The notes: generated by a model not told the origin, from the sequence alone. A DNA stretch of 64,000 nucleotides from JACVRW01 sp963803245 (GCA_963803245.1 CAWDLI010000004.1:1-64000); one strand, 5' to 3'; positions 46,301 to 55,539 are shown, counted from the first letter of the stretch. A program made the numbers and translations.

Positions 46301-46533
46301 CCCCGCACACGACGACGGTCAAGCTCGCCGGCTGCGGTCACGTCCCGTTCTGGGACGACCCCGAACAGGTCGCCCAGATGATCCTCGGGGCGACCTCCTA
46401 CGCCCCCTCGCCAGAGGCGACGCCTGCTCCGGGCAGGTCCGCACCGTCTAGCTCGGGGAGAACCAGCTCCGCGGTCGGCGGTGCGCGGGCGCGAGGCGTC
46501 GTCAGCGAAGGCGGCACAGGGCCCGTCTCTTAG
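46288..46533 (+). pseudogene. C-terminal fragment of an alpha/beta hydrolase
   Basis: LAGCGHVPFWDDPEQVAQMI in the plus frame is the catalytic-His end of an alpha/beta hydrolase (GCGHVPxxDDPE), followed by ~45 low-complexity residues to a stop at 46533. All upstream parts, including the nucleophile elbow, are missing. It abuts the TetR fragment; hydrolase-TetR pairs are common, so both may come from one damaged locus. Confidence 0.5.
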
Positions 46534-46606
46534 CGGCGAGAGACGTCGGTGCCTGGTCGATGCGGTGGCCAACGCCACTAGTGGCTTGGCTATGACCCGA
46601 AAGGCC

Positions 46607-46936
46607 TCAGGCCGTGGTGCCATGAAGCGTGGCCTCGAGCGACGCGGATCTGCTGATCTCGTGTCGGCCAGGGCCCTGCTGCTTGGCGGCGTACATTGCG
46701 ATGCCCGCCCGCATGAGCAGGTCGCTCGCGCCATCGGATCCCCCGGCGGTCGCAATGCCTACGCTGGCTGAGATCGAGATGAAGCCGTCGCACAGCGCGA
46801 ACGGCTGGTTGAGAGTGGCGATGATTCGCTCGGCGATACGAGCGGGATGATGGGTGTCGACGAGTCCCTCGCATAGGACGACGAACTCGTCGCCGCCCAG
46901 TCGCGCCACGGTGTCGCCCTCCCGGGCCGCCTCGCT
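46607..46936 (-). pseudogene. C-terminal fragment of a GGDEF domain protein
   Basis: Begins within the frame right after the LuxR stop (AREGDTVARLGGDEFVVLCE) and runs through ISISASVGIATAGGSDGASD and MYAAKQQG to a stop at 46607. The GGDEF active-site loop is intact but the N-terminal half of the domain and any sensor are absent, so it is a truncated diguanylate cyclase, not a functional one. Its 5' junction coincides with the 3' end of the large regulator gene. Confidence 0.65.
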
Positions 46937-46937
46937 A

Positions 46938-49907
46938 TCAGGCGTGCTCGCTTCGATCAGCGCGTTCCACCGTGCGCGCCACCTCGACCCGCGAGGAGAC
47001 GTTGAGCTTCCGGAACATGTTGCGCATGTGGGTTTCCACGGTCTTTACGCTGAGGAACAGCTGCGCGGCGATCTCGGCGTTGGTTTTGCGGTCGACGACG
47101 AGCCCCGCCACCTCGAGCTCGCGCTCCGTGAGCGTCTCGAGACCACGGCCGTCCGGCATGCCGGGTCGGGTCCGGCGATAGATGTGCTCGCCATGTTTTC
47201 GTAGCTCGCGCTCCGCGGCGTCGCGGTAGTGCGATGCGCCGCAAGCGTCGAGCTCGGCGGCCGCGAGCCGGAGCGCGATCACCGCATTGGCCACATCACC
47301 GGCCTGCGCGAGCGCCCGACCGGCGAGCGTGCGTGACAACGCTGCCTCGACCGAGGCGCCGGCCCGCTCTGCTGCCACTGCCGAGGCGAGCGCGCGCTCG
47401 GCTGCCACCGCCGGCTCCCCCGCATCGAGCGCCACGGCCGCCGCGGCGCGCTTCGCCCACGCGTTCGCCATGGGCAGACCGACGGCCGCGGCTGTGGCGT
47501 CGGCGAGAGCCGCCGCGCGGGCCGCGTCCTCGCGGCGGCCAAGCTCCAGGTAGCACTCCGCGATGAGCCCGTGACCCATCGCCCGCCAGCCGCCGGGAAT
47601 CAGCGGCAACTCGCCCCCGCCGGCCGAGCCCGTGAGGACCTCGACAGCGCGGGCGGCTCGCCCGGACGGGAGTAGGGCGGCGGCCAGGCCGAGACCCGGA
47701 TACGCCGAGATGAAGTTCTCCTCCTCCAACTCGCGAGTCAGCTCCATGGCCTCCTCAGCGGTGGCCACCGCCGTGTCGAGGTCTCCGGCAGCCAGCGCCG
47801 CAGACGAACGCACGTGCAACCTCCACGCCAGATCCTGGACGTTGCTCGCCAGTCGTGCCGACTCGACGCCGCCCTCGATCAACTCGGTGGCTTCCACAAG
47901 CCTGCCGCGCATGAAGTACGCGGTCGCGAGGGTTGGGACCAGCGTCGGAAACACTTGCCCGGTCGCGCGGCCGACCTCCAAGGCTCGCTCGGCATGCGTG
48001 ATCGCCTCGTCGTAGCGGTCCATATAGAGCTCCGCGGCCGACAGGTAGGCAGGGGCGTCGATACGACCGGCCAGCTCGTCCTCGGACATGGCTTCGACGA
48101 GGGCCACTGCCTCCTCGCGAGCGGCCTCGGCGTCCGAGGTCCTTCCGCCCCACGCGCAGGCGAGTGTCAGCACCGAAGCTGCAGTCGCCTTGAGGGGCTG
48201 GCTACCGCGATGTCTCGCCGCCGCAAGTGCACGCGCAGCCGAGTCGCGCATGGAGTCGAAGTCCGCCCGAAACAGGCCGTCGAACGCGAGCACGATCATC
48301 AGCTCGACCGCCTCCGGTGCCGCAGGGTCCGAGATTCCCTCAAGAGCGGCCATGATGCGAGCGCGGGACTCCCTGTGGCGGCCGAGCATGTGCTCCACGC
48401 CGGCACAGGCGACCGTGAGCCTGACACGCACCGCGACCAGCTCGTCCGGAACGAGGCCGATGCTCTCGATGAGGTCGTTGCGGCTTTCCTCGAGTCGGCC
48501 GGTGGCGCCGAGGGCCTCGGCGCGCGCAAGCAGTAGCTCGACTCGCGCCTCAGGCGGCGCGCTGTCCGGCACGAGGCGCAGCGCAGCGCCAAACCATCGT
48601 GCGGCGCTCGCGGGCGCACGAAGTGCGGACGCCTGTCCCGCCTCTAGCAGGACCGCCAGAGCTGCGGCGTCGCCGTGGCGGGCCGCATGCTCGACGTGGT
48701 GCGCTCGAGCCGGCGCCGAAGCGCCGCGCTCCGCCAGCGCCGTCGCACAGCGCTCATGCGCGCCCAGAAGCCAGCCGCCGGGCGCAGTCTCGTAGACGGC
48801 CCTGCGCACGAGCGGGTGGCGGAACCGGAAACGGCGGGGCACATCGGTGGGACGGACAAGTTCGAGCGTGAGCAGCTCATCGAGGGCAAGCACTGCCGAT
48901 TCCTCGCTCACGCCTGCCGCAGCGGCAGCCAGCTCAGGCTCGAACGGGTCACCTGCGACTGCGGCGCCGCCCAGCAGCGTCCGCGTCGGCGTCGACAGCA
49001 GTCCCAGCTCCCCGGTCAGGGCAGCCACCACCGCCGGTGGCACCTCCACGCCTCCCAGGGTGGGGTCCTCGTCACCCTGTAAGGCCCCCGCTGCGAGTCC
49101 CGCGGAGCGAGCCAGCTGCTCGAGGTAGAACGGGTTGCCGCCGCTCTCCTCGAAAAAACGGTCCGCCACCGCGCCGTCGACGCCTCCCCCCAGGAGCTCG
49201 CCCGCCTCGCCGCGCTCGAGGCCGCCCAGCTCGAGCCGGAGGAGCGAGCCGTTGCGATGCGCCCGCTCGAGGGCGCCGGCCAGTCGCTCGGGGAGCTGCC
49301 TCGGCCGGGCACCCATCGCGACCAGTACCGCCACTGCGGGCGGCCGGCGCAGTAGGGCGCCGAGAAGCTCGATCGACGCGGAATCAGCCCAGTGCACGTC
49401 GTCCAGGAGCAACACCAGCGGTTTGGTCGCCGCCACGCGCTCGAGCAGCTCGCGCACCGCGCGATGCGCGCGGTAGCGCTCGTCCTGGAGCACCGGCTGG
49501 CCGTCGTCGGCGAAATGGGACAGCGACGGGAAGACCCGCGCGAGCTCGGCGCGGACGTCGTCTTCGAGGGAGCCGAGGCGGCGTGGATCGAGCCCGGCGG
49601 CATATTCGTCCAGGGCGTCCACAAAGACCGCGAACGGCAGGTCGAGCTCCAGTTCGGAAGCGCTGCCGGAGAGCACGATGCAACCGTTCGCGTCCCCGCG
49701 CGCGGCGAGCTCAGCGAGCAGGCGGGTCTTGCCGATGCCCGGCTCTCCGACCAGCACGAGCGCGGCCGGTTCACCGCGCTTGAGTCCGGCCACGGCAGCG
49801 TCTAGAGAGCTCAGCTCCGCGGCGCGCCCAACGAGGTGCTCAAGGACCTTGGCCAGCCTGGCATTCCCTTCGCAGCGAGCATAAGGCGTTACAGGCGCCC
49901 CCGACAC
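46938..49907 (-). CDS. Large ATP-binding LuxR regulator (LAL/MalT-like)
   Basis: 989 aa from GTG 49907; the frame is open to 49973 and a start nearer the conserved LVGRAAELSSLDAA (49870 region) is possible. AAA/STAND ATPase: Walker A LVGEPGIGKTRLL, Walker B LVLLLDDVHWAD. Long TPR-like middle (~350-900). C-terminal LuxR HTH LTERELEVAGLVVDRKTNAE to NVSSRVEVARTVERA. Family members switch on operons after binding an inducer and ATP. Divergent from the small protein/MFS pair, its likely targets. Confidence 0.9.
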   Translation of the reverse strand: MSGAPVTPYARCEGNARLAKVLEHLVGRAAELSSLDAAVAGLKRGEPAALVLVGEPGIGKTRLLAELAARGDANGCIVLSGSASELELDLPFAVFVDALDEYAAGLDPRRLGSLEDDVRAELARVFPSLSHFADDGQPVLQDERYRAHRAVRELLERVAATKPLVLLLDDVHWADSASIELLGALLRRPPAVAVLVAMGARPRQLPERLAGALERAHRNGSLLRLELGGLERGEAGELLGGGVDGAVADRFFEESGGNPFYLEQLARSAGLAAGALQGDEDPTLGGVEVPPAVVAALTGELGLLSTPTRTLLGGAAVAGDPFEPELAAAAAGVSEESAVLALDELLTLELVRPTDVPRRFRFRHPLVRRAVYETAPGGWLLGAHERCATALAERGASAPARAHHVEHAARHGDAAALAVLLEAGQASALRAPASAARWFGAALRLVPDSAPPEARVELLLARAEALGATGRLEESRNDLIESIGLVPDELVAVRVRLTVACAGVEHMLGRHRESRARIMAALEGISDPAAPEAVELMIVLAFDGLFRADFDSMRDSAARALAAARHRGSQPLKATAASVLTLACAWGGRTSDAEAAREEAVALVEAMSEDELAGRIDAPAYLSAAELYMDRYDEAITHAERALEVGRATGQVFPTLVPTLATAYFMRGRLVEATELIEGGVESARLASNVQDLAWRLHVRSSAALAAGDLDTAVATAEEAMELTRELEEENFISAYPGLGLAAALLPSGRAARAVEVLTGSAGGGELPLIPGGWRAMGHGLIAECYLELGRREDAARAAALADATAAAVGLPMANAWAKRAAAAVALDAGEPAVAAERALASAVAAERAGASVEAALSRTLAGRALAQAGDVANAVIALRLAAAELDACGASHYRDAAERELRKHGEHIYRRTRPGMPDGRGLETLTERELEVAGLVVDRKTNAEIAAQLFLSVKTVETHMRNMFRKLNVSSRVEVARTVERADRSEHA

Positions 49908-49971
49908 AACCAGGGTCAAATCAGGGTCTGACCCCGATGTCAGGGCTGGCGTTCGCTGGGACGCTCGTCGC

Positions 49972-50214
49972 ATGCCCTGTTACCTGGTTCACCACCGCCA
50001 CGGGCCACACGAGTGCGGTGTCGCGTTCACCGCCTTCAAGGGGCACGAAAGCCCGCTGCGCCGACAGGCGACGCTCGCTTCGTGCGCCTCCGGCGGCCAC
50101 GCGATCTGGTGGGCAGTCGAGGCCGCGACGGAGGCGGAGGCGCTCGCGCTGCTGCCGTTCTTCGTGGCCGAGCGCTCCACGGTGACCAGGGTCAGCGAGG
50201 TCGAGATCCCATGA
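49972..50214 (+). CDS. Conserved small protein upstream of MFS exporter
   Basis: 80 aa. MPCYLVHHRHGPHECGVAFT, then ASCASGGHAIWWAVEAATEA and TRVSEVEIP. The His/Cys-rich start (HHRHxxHEC) could bind metal. I recall similar proteins only as hypotheticals. Its TGA overlaps an ATG at 50211, 18 nt before the MFS start that I prefer, so the two are coupled. Confidence 0.7.
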   Translation: MPCYLVHHRHGPHECGVAFTAFKGHESPLRRQATLASCASGGHAIWWAVEAATEAEALALLPFFVAERSTVTRVSEVEIP

Positions 50215-50228
50215 ACAAGGAGGCCGCA

Positions 50229-51782
50229 ATGACCGAGACCAACCCCTACCCCCGCCGCTGGCTAGCGCTCGTCGTGCTGGCGTTCAGCCTGCTGGTGGTG
50301 ACGGTCGACAACACCATCCTCAACGTCGCTCTCCCCACCATCCGCGAGGAGCTCGACGCGAGCTCGAGTCAACTGCAATGGATCGTGGACAGCTACCTGC
50401 TCGTGTTCGCCGGCCTGCTACTCGCGGCCGGAAGCCTCGGCGATCGATTCGGGCGCAAACGCACCCTGTTCGTCGGCTTGGGGATCTTTGGCGCCGGCTC
50501 GCTGCTGGCCGCGATCTCGAGCAGCTCGACCGAGCTGATCGCCTCGCGGGCGCTGATGGGCGTCGGTGCGGCGGCGATCATGCCGACGACGCTCTCGATC
50601 ATCACGAACATCTTCCCCAAGGACGAGCGGCCCAAGGCGATCGCCGTCTGGGCGGCCGTGGCCGGGATGGGCATCGCAATCGGCCCGATCTCCGGCGGCT
50701 GGCTGATCGAGAACTTCGCCTGGAGCAGCATCTTCCTCGTCAACCTACCCATTGTGGTCGGCTGCCTCATCGCCGGCGCTGTGCTGATCCCGGAGTCGCG
50801 TGATCCGGAATCGCCACGGCTCGACTTCCCCGGCATCGGCCTTTCCGTCTCGGGCCTGACGGCGATGGTCTGGGGCCTCATCGAGGCGTCCGAGCGGGGT
50901 TGGACGAGCACGACCATCCTGGCGGCGTTCGCGACGGGCGCGGCGATTCTGGGGGCATTCGTTGCCTGGGAGCTGCGCGCGAAGCAGCCGATGCTCGACG
51001 TGACCGTGTTCCGCAACCTGCGCTTCAGCGCGGCAAGCATCTCGATCACCTTCGTGTTCTTCGCGCTGATGGGCGTCATGTACTTCCTCACCACCTACTT
51101 GCAGTCGGTGATGGGTTACAGCGCCCTGCAAGCCGGCGTTCGGATGGTGCCGATCGCGATCGGCCTGATCCTCGCCTCGAGGCTCTCTGTCGCGCTGACC
51201 GCGCGCCTCGGCACAAAGGCGGTTGTGGCGGGAGGGCTGGCGGTCGTTGCCTTCGCGCTGGGCGCGTTCACCGCCGTGGACGCCAACACCGAGTATTACT
51301 GGAGGGTCTTCGGAGCCCTGTCGCTGATGGGCGTCGGCATGGGCCTGGCGATGGCGCCGGCCACGGAGGCGATCATGGGATCGCTCCCCAAGGCCAAGGC
51401 GGGCATCGGCTCGGCCATGAATGACGTTGTCCGCGAGCTGGGCGGGACCTTGGGCGTCGCGGTGCTCGGCAGCGTCGTGAGCACCACGTACGCATCGGGC
51501 ATCGACGGCGCCACGTCGGGGCTACCCCACGGCGCCGCCGAAGCGGCGAGCGACAGCGTGGGCGGGGCCCACGAGGTCGCAGCTCAGATGGGTGGCGGGG
51601 CAGGGGCCAAGCTGATCGCGGCCGCCGACCAGTCGTTCATCGACGCGATCACGACGGCCGCCAGCATCGCCGCGGGCGTTGCCGTCCTGGGAGCGTTCAT
51701 CGCCCTGGCCCTCCTGCCGTCACGGTCCCGCTCCGAAGCCGCCGCCGGGAGCGCCGAGGTGGGCGAGGCGGTGGCGGCATGA
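50229..51782 (+). CDS. MFS drug exporter, EmrB/QacA (DHA2) type
   Basis: 517 aa with 14 predicted TM helices. Motif C-like VVTVDNTILNVALPTIREEL in helix 1, motif A GSLGDRFGRKRTL after helix 2, and a late loop (~420-455) between the last helices. ATG 50229 has AAGGAGG about 5 nt upstream; the in-frame ATG at 50211 overlapping the previous stop is the alternative. Proton-driven efflux of hydrophobic compounds. The divergent MalT-like regulator probably controls it. Confidence 0.92.
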   Translation: MTETNPYPRRWLALVVLAFSLLVVTVDNTILNVALPTIREELDASSSQLQWIVDSYLLVFAGLLLAAGSLGDRFGRKRTLFVGLGIFGAGSLLAAISSSSTELIASRALMGVGAAAIMPTTLSIITNIFPKDERPKAIAVWAAVAGMGIAIGPISGGWLIENFAWSSIFLVNLPIVVGCLIAGAVLIPESRDPESPRLDFPGIGLSVSGLTAMVWGLIEASERGWTSTTILAAFATGAAILGAFVAWELRAKQPMLDVTVFRNLRFSAASISITFVFFALMGVMYFLTTYLQSVMGYSALQAGVRMVPIAIGLILASRLSVALTARLGTKAVVAGGLAVVAFALGAFTAVDANTEYYWRVFGALSLMGVGMGLAMAPATEAIMGSLPKAKAGIGSAMNDVVRELGGTLGVAVLGSVVSTTYASGIDGATSGLPHGAAEAASDSVGGAHEVAAQMGGGAGAKLIAAADQSFIDAITTAASIAAGVAVLGAFIALALLPSRSRSEAAAGSAEVGEAVAA

Positions 51783-51830
51783 CGCGCGAAACCTGAGCAA
51801 CGAGGCGGCCGGCTCGGCGGCTCAAGACAA

Positions 51831-51856
51831 GGAGCGGCCCCGAACGGGGCCGCTCC
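51831..51856 (+). terminator. Hairpin after the MFS gene
   Basis: GGAGCGGCCCC, loop GAAC, GGGGCCGCTCC: an 11-bp perfect stem with a 4-nt loop, 49 nt after the stop. No T-run follows, so termination strength is uncertain; it may work in both directions. Confidence 0.55.
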
Positions 51857-52013
51857 GTCGTCCATCACTGCTCGGAGATGCCGGCATAGTCGTCCGCCCC
51901 ATGGATCCGACACTCTCCACGCGAGCGTGCCGAGCGCCGTCTCCGTGGTACCTCAACGCCTCCTCCGTCTCGTCCCCAGAAAACGAAACCCCCGCGGTTC
52001 CAGGGGCTTCGGG

Positions 52014-52057
<44 letters not shown>

Positions 52058-52432
52058 AAACGCCGGAGGCCGGTGCTGCTGGGAGGTTTGGCTCTGGTGA
52101 GCTGTTCTTGGTCAGGTGAAGTGGGCTGAGTTTCGTACCACGGGTGGTACCTCCCGCGGACAAGTGCCAGGGCGGCCAGTCGAAGACCCTCAGGGGCCCG
52201 GCCTAGGCGCTCTGAGCGTGTGAGCCGGCAGGGCTAGGCTGGGTCGGACCTGTTACGGGCCCGGCCTAGCCGACCCGGCTTGCCGCCATCGCTCAGCAGC
52301 CTGCCCAGCATCGGTTGTGCTTGGTCTAACGGCCGGTTTGTCGGTCTGGCGGCGTGGCGTGCCGCCGGTGGCTGCGGTGCTGCCCGAGATTCCGAATCGG
52401 CGCCGACCCAGAGGCATAGCCCCTTAGCGCTG
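52058..52432. other. 375-nt interval without a recognisable gene
   Basis: Frames are open in places, but none shows a conserved motif, start context or sensible composition. It contains a GTACCACGGGTGGTAC inverted repeat (around 52135-52150). Probably non-coding junction DNA beside the tRNA fragment. Confidence 0.5.
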
Positions 52433-52624
52433 TTAGCGATCACCGAGAATGCCCGAGGGTGGCGTGGAGGCAAGGCGCTCGCGAACCTCGGCTTCCTCCG
52501 CGGGGTCGGGCGCCCGCCCATTGGCGCGGGCAGCAGGCTCGGCCTCGGCGTGCTCCATCAGCCAGATCCCGGCCACCACCATCGCGAAGACGACGGCCCC
52601 CGCGACGAGCAGACCCGCGGTCAT
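52433..52624 (-). CDS. Small membrane protein (second of a pair)
   Basis: 63 aa. One TM helix (MTAGLLVAGAVVFAMVVAGI) and an acidic, Ala/Glu-rich cytoplasmic tail ending SGILGDR. Its ATG overlaps the preceding small gene's stop (ATGA). No family recognised; the coupled arrangement is the main support. Confidence 0.5.
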   Translation of the reverse strand: MTAGLLVAGAVVFAMVVAGIWLMEHAEAEPAARANGRAPDPAEEAEVRERLASTPPSGILGDR

Positions 52625-52869
52625 GCCGAACCCCGCTGCAGCGCAGCGTAGAAAGCGCCGAGCGCGAGTATCGACGGCACCCAGAGTCCGGTGAACAGGC
52701 CCTCCTCGCGTGAGCCGGTGAACCACAGCACGACCGACAGCACGAAGGAGATCAATGCGGCGCAGGCGATCAGTGTGGCGCCCCGGTTCTCGACAAGCCC
52801 CACCCGATAGCGCCGCCTGGTGTGGCCGGGCGGCTGACCTCGCGTTGACCTCTGCTGAGCGTTAACCAT
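52621..52869 (-). CDS. Small two-TM membrane protein (first of a pair)
   Basis: 82 aa. Basic N-terminal region (QQRSTRGQPPGHTRRRYRVG), then two hydrophobic helices (ATLIACAALISFVLSVVLWF and a second ending at LGAFYAALQ). ATG 52869 chosen; an in-frame ATG lies 12 nt upstream. Co-translated with the next small membrane protein. Function unknown. Confidence 0.55.
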   Translation of the reverse strand: MVNAQQRSTRGQPPGHTRRRYRVGLVENRGATLIACAALISFVLSVVLWFTGSREEGLFTGLWVPSILALGAFYAALQRGSA

Positions 52870-52977
52870 CGGATCCCCCATTCGTTCGATTGAAAGGGGT
52901 ACGCAACACCTACGCCGGAGTGATCAACTCAGGCTAGGCCCCGGCGCGTCGTCCGGTAGTGGTACGTGGTACCGGTG

Positions 52978-53045
52978 CAGGTGAACGGCAGCGGCCCATA
53001 TGACCTAGACAGCGACGGCGACGGAGGGGGGATGCACCTCCTAGG
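52978..53045 (+). pseudogene. Possible Excalibur-motif remnant
   Basis: The plus frame reads GPYDLDSDGDGG, like the calcium-binding DxDxDGDGxxCE end of Excalibur domains, but the CE is lost and the sequence runs on without further similarity. The 295-nt interval 52870-53165 otherwise shows nothing. Confidence 0.22.
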
Positions 53046-53171
53046 ACTGCATCGCCCTCAGACGGGTAGCGGCTCACCCTTGCCGTGTCGGCGGTCGGGC
53101 CGGCCTACGGGCCGAGCCCGGTCCCCGGCGAACTAGAACGGCTGCGGCAGGCCGATGGCCGCGGGCTTCGG

Positions 53172-53640
53172 TTAGCGCCAGTCGTGAATGTACTCGCCGC
53201 TGGCAGCGGCCGAAGGGGGTGGGGCCGGCCTCCCCTTGCCGGCATCACGAGCGTGCGGCAGTTTGAAGCGGGGCTGCTCGCTCAGCGGTCCGCGGAAGTC
53301 GAGCCCGGCGCTGTAGTTGCGAACGAACGCCAGCCGTCGGCCGTCCGGGGACCACACGGGCGCGAAATCCGAGGAGCCCTTCGGGTCCGCGTGGGGTCGT
53401 ACCGCCCCCGTCCCGTCCGCATTGACAACGCGGATGTCCTCCTTATCGCCCCGCCGCGACTCCACGGTGATGGCGAGCCTGCGGCTGTTGGGGCCGAGTC
53501 GCCAACGTGAAGAGCGTGCCCGAAACTTTCTTCGCGACGCCCGTCGCGACATCGACGACACGTAGGCCCAGGGCGCTCGACGGCGAGCTTGCGACCCGTT
53601 GATGATCGACGGCGATCGGCTGGAGCAGCCCTCTCCGCCA
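53172..53640 (-). pseudogene. TolB/PD40 beta-propeller fragment with frameshift
   Basis: Two neighbouring frames carry WD40-like PD40 blades: first ALGLRVVDVATGVAKKVSGT, then, after a one-frame change near 53510, NSRRLAITVESRRGDKEDIR, VVNADGTG and FAPVWSPDGRRLAFVRN. The start and most blades are missing. Upstream to 53973 (~330 nt) no gene is evident. A decayed secreted propeller protein. Confidence 0.6.
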
Positions 53641-53973
53641 GCCGCGCAGCCGCTGGCCAATGGCCGCTTCCTGGCTCTCACTCGGCCTGATCCTTCGCGG
53701 CGCCCGGGCTCGGCGCTGCGACCCACCCGCCTCCGGGTGCTCCTTGGCTTGGTAGCGGGATAGCAGGTGCCTCGTGGTGTGCTCCGGTGCACCTTGAGGT
53801 CCAAGCCGTTTCCAAGACGGTGAGGGCTGAGCGCGAGGCAAGCCCGCTTGGATGGCGGGGTTCCTGCGCGGGACTTTTCGGCGCCGCAAGCGGTCGAAGC
53901 TCTCTGGAAGCGCTGAGTGGCCGGGCACCCGCGGACCGCAAACGGGGCCCACGAATGCCCGGACTGCTCAGGG

Positions 53974-54492
53974 TCAGCGCGGAGGAAGCAGGACGGCGTT
54001 GATCGCGTGGATCACGCCGTTGGATGCCTTGACGTCGGCCTGGATCACCTTCGCGCCGCCCACTCGCACGGTACTTCCGCGGGTGCGAACGCGGACGCGA
54101 GGCCCGGCCAGCGTCTTGAGCGAGTCGGCTTTCACCACCCGCGCGGCCGAGTAACGGCCGGCCACGGCGTGGTAGAGCAGCACGCGCTTCAGCTCCTTCG
54201 GGTCCTCACCAAGCGCCTCGAGGGTCTCGGCCGGGACCTTCTTGAAGGCCTTGTCGGTCGGCGCGAAGACCGTAAACGGTCCCTTCCCCGAAAGTGTCTT
54301 GGCGAGCCCTGCGCTCTTGACGAGCGACACGAGCGTGTCGAAGCGCCCGTCGGCGGCGGCTGTCTTCACGATGCTCTTCCGTGCCTGCTTCGCGGCGGGC
54401 TCCGCGGTGGAGCCGTTGCCGCCCCCGAGCGCGACGGCCGCGGTCGCGAGTCCCGCCACGGCGACCAGGACGAGGATTGCGAGCTTACGCAT
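53974..54492 (-). CDS. Fasciclin (FAS1) domain exported protein
   Basis: 172 aa. Signal peptide ~1-25 (LAILVLVAVAGLATAAVAL), one FAS1 domain ~38-170 with KGPFTVFAPTDKAFKKVP (H1) and ASNGVIHAINAVLLPP (H2). Cell-surface adhesion or matrix protein. AAGGAG Shine-Dalgarno. Strong-looking promoter TTGACA-16-TATACA upstream, overlapping repeats shared with the adjacent B12-binding MerR gene, so probably under its light/B12 control. Confidence 0.92.
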   Translation of the reverse strand: MRKLAILVLVAVAGLATAAVALGGGNGSTAEPAAKQARKSIVKTAAADGRFDTLVSLVKSAGLAKTLSGKGPFTVFAPTDKAFKKVPAETLEALGEDPKELKRVLLYHAVAGRYSAARVVKADSLKTLAGPRVRVRTRGSTVRVGGAKVIQADVKASNGVIHAINAVLLPPR

Positions 54493-54514
54493 TAGTCACT
54501 CCTTCTGTCGATGT

Positions 54515-54566
54515 GCTGTACATGTCTTGTCCAGAGACTGTATAGCACACGTCGACATACTGTCAA
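54515..54566 (-). promoter_or_regulatory. Fasciclin promoter with candidate CarH-type operators
   Basis: On the minus strand, -35 TTGACA (54566-54561), 16-nt spacer, -10 TATACA (54544-54539). GCTGTACA (54515-54522) and TGTATAGC (54539-54546) form an inverted repeat with one mismatch spanning the -10 and start region. GCTATACAGT recurs exactly in the regulator's own promoter. Confidence 0.6.
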
Positions 54567-54622
54567 GGCTGCCTCTTCCGGCGCCGTCCACGGCGGGGGC
54601 CGTGCAGCGCGTGCACCGGGCG

Positions 54623-55474
54623 CTAGAGCGCGGCGGCGACCGCTGCCGGGTCGCCCGCCAGCACCCGGCAGCCGAGTGAGCGCGCCACGTCATCGCTTGC
54701 GCCCAAGCCGGCGATGGCGAGCGCATGGTCCTGAGCGAGCGCGGCCAGGCTGCTCGCCTCGCGGAGGAAGCCCTCGGACGTCACAGCGGTTACGACGACG
54801 AGATCCGGGCGCACCCGGTCGGCCGTCTCCGCCACGCTGGCCGTGGGTGTGTCGGCCCCGAGGAAGACGATCCTCCAGCCCCGTTCCCGCAGCGCCAAGC
54901 CGAACACGATGAGGGGCAGATCGTGCTGCTCGCCGGCCGCGCATGCGAGCAGGGCAGTGCGGCCGCCGCCGCGTTCCCATCCTCGCGCCAGGGCAAGAAG
55001 CCGGCCACGAATCAGGTTGCTCGCGAAGTGCTCCTGCGCGACCGAGGCCGCGCCTTGCTCCCAGCGGATACCCAGGTCCCGCAGGTACGGGAGGATCACC
55101 CCGGACAGGACGGTCTCGACCATGAACGTCCAGAAGACCTCGTCGAGCGCGGCATGGGCATCCTCGGCGTCCATAGCGTCGAGGGCGGCCGTGAGCCGCT
55201 CACGCGCGAGATGCACTGCGCTCTCGTTGCCACCCGTGCCCAGCTCAGGCTCCGCGAGCGCCAAGCGCGCCGCCTCGGCGGCGGATATGCCGCGCTCGAG
55301 CTCCGCCTGCATCGCCCGCACTCGACGCTCGTCGTCGGGCGAATACAGGCGCAGGCCGCCACCGGTGCGCGCGGGGTCGAGAAGTCCGTAGCGGCGCTCC
55401 CAGGCTCTCAGGAGCTCCGGACTCACACCGGTCCGGCGGCTGAGCTCGCCGATCCGCAGGGTGTGGACGCTCAT
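54623..55474 (-). CDS. CarH/LitR-type MerR regulator with cobalamin-binding photoreceptor domain
   Basis: 283 aa. MerR HTH ~6-75 (RIGELSRRTGVSPELLRAWE RRYG region), helical bundle ~88-165 and B12-binding Rossmann domain ~170-283. The W-x9-EH motif of AdoCbl photoreceptors is complete (Trp138, Glu148, His149), and the lower axial His184 lies 35 residues later, the same spacing as His142/His177 in Thermus CarH (from memory). In the dark such proteins repress as AdoCbl tetramers; light releases DNA. ATG 55474 lies ~9 nt after a TATACA box, suggesting a leaderless, autoregulated mRNA. Confidence 0.9.
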   Translation of the reverse strand: MSVHTLRIGELSRRTGVSPELLRAWERRYGLLDPARTGGGLRLYSPDDERRVRAMQAELERGISAAEAARLALAEPELGTGGNESAVHLARERLTAALDAMDAEDAHAALDEVFWTFMVETVLSGVILPYLRDLGIRWEQGAASVAQEHFASNLIRGRLLALARGWERGGGRTALLACAAGEQHDLPLIVFGLALRERGWRIVFLGADTPTASVAETADRVRPDLVVVTAVTSEGFLREASSLAALAQDHALAIAGLGASDDVARSLGCRVLAGDPAAVAAAL

Positions 55475-55475
55475 C

Positions 55476-55500
55476 GCTGTACTGTATAGCTTTTGTACAG
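55476..55500 (-). promoter_or_regulatory. Autoregulatory promoter/operator of the CarH-like gene
   Basis: On the plus strand, GCTGTACTGTATAGC followed by TTTTGTACAG: CTGTAC and GTACAG arms form a 24-bp inverted repeat around the -10 TATACA (minus strand, 55488-55483). It shares GCTATACAGT with the fasciclin promoter. Confidence 0.6.
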
Positions 55501-55539
55501 AGGTGTGGAAGTCTTGGTGAGGTTGTCGACCAACAAGCT

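Noticed and set aside
53800..53835. Sequence resembling a tRNA-Ser(GGA) anticodon arm
   Set aside because: Only a 15-nt hairpin-like match; no T-arm, acceptor or D-arm around it.
53750..53850. Peptide resembling the LGH...TTxxY end of a tyrosine recombinase on the minus strand
   Set aside because: Spacing does not fit the active-site His/Tyr pattern and no other recombinase block is present, so I do not claim an integrase relic.
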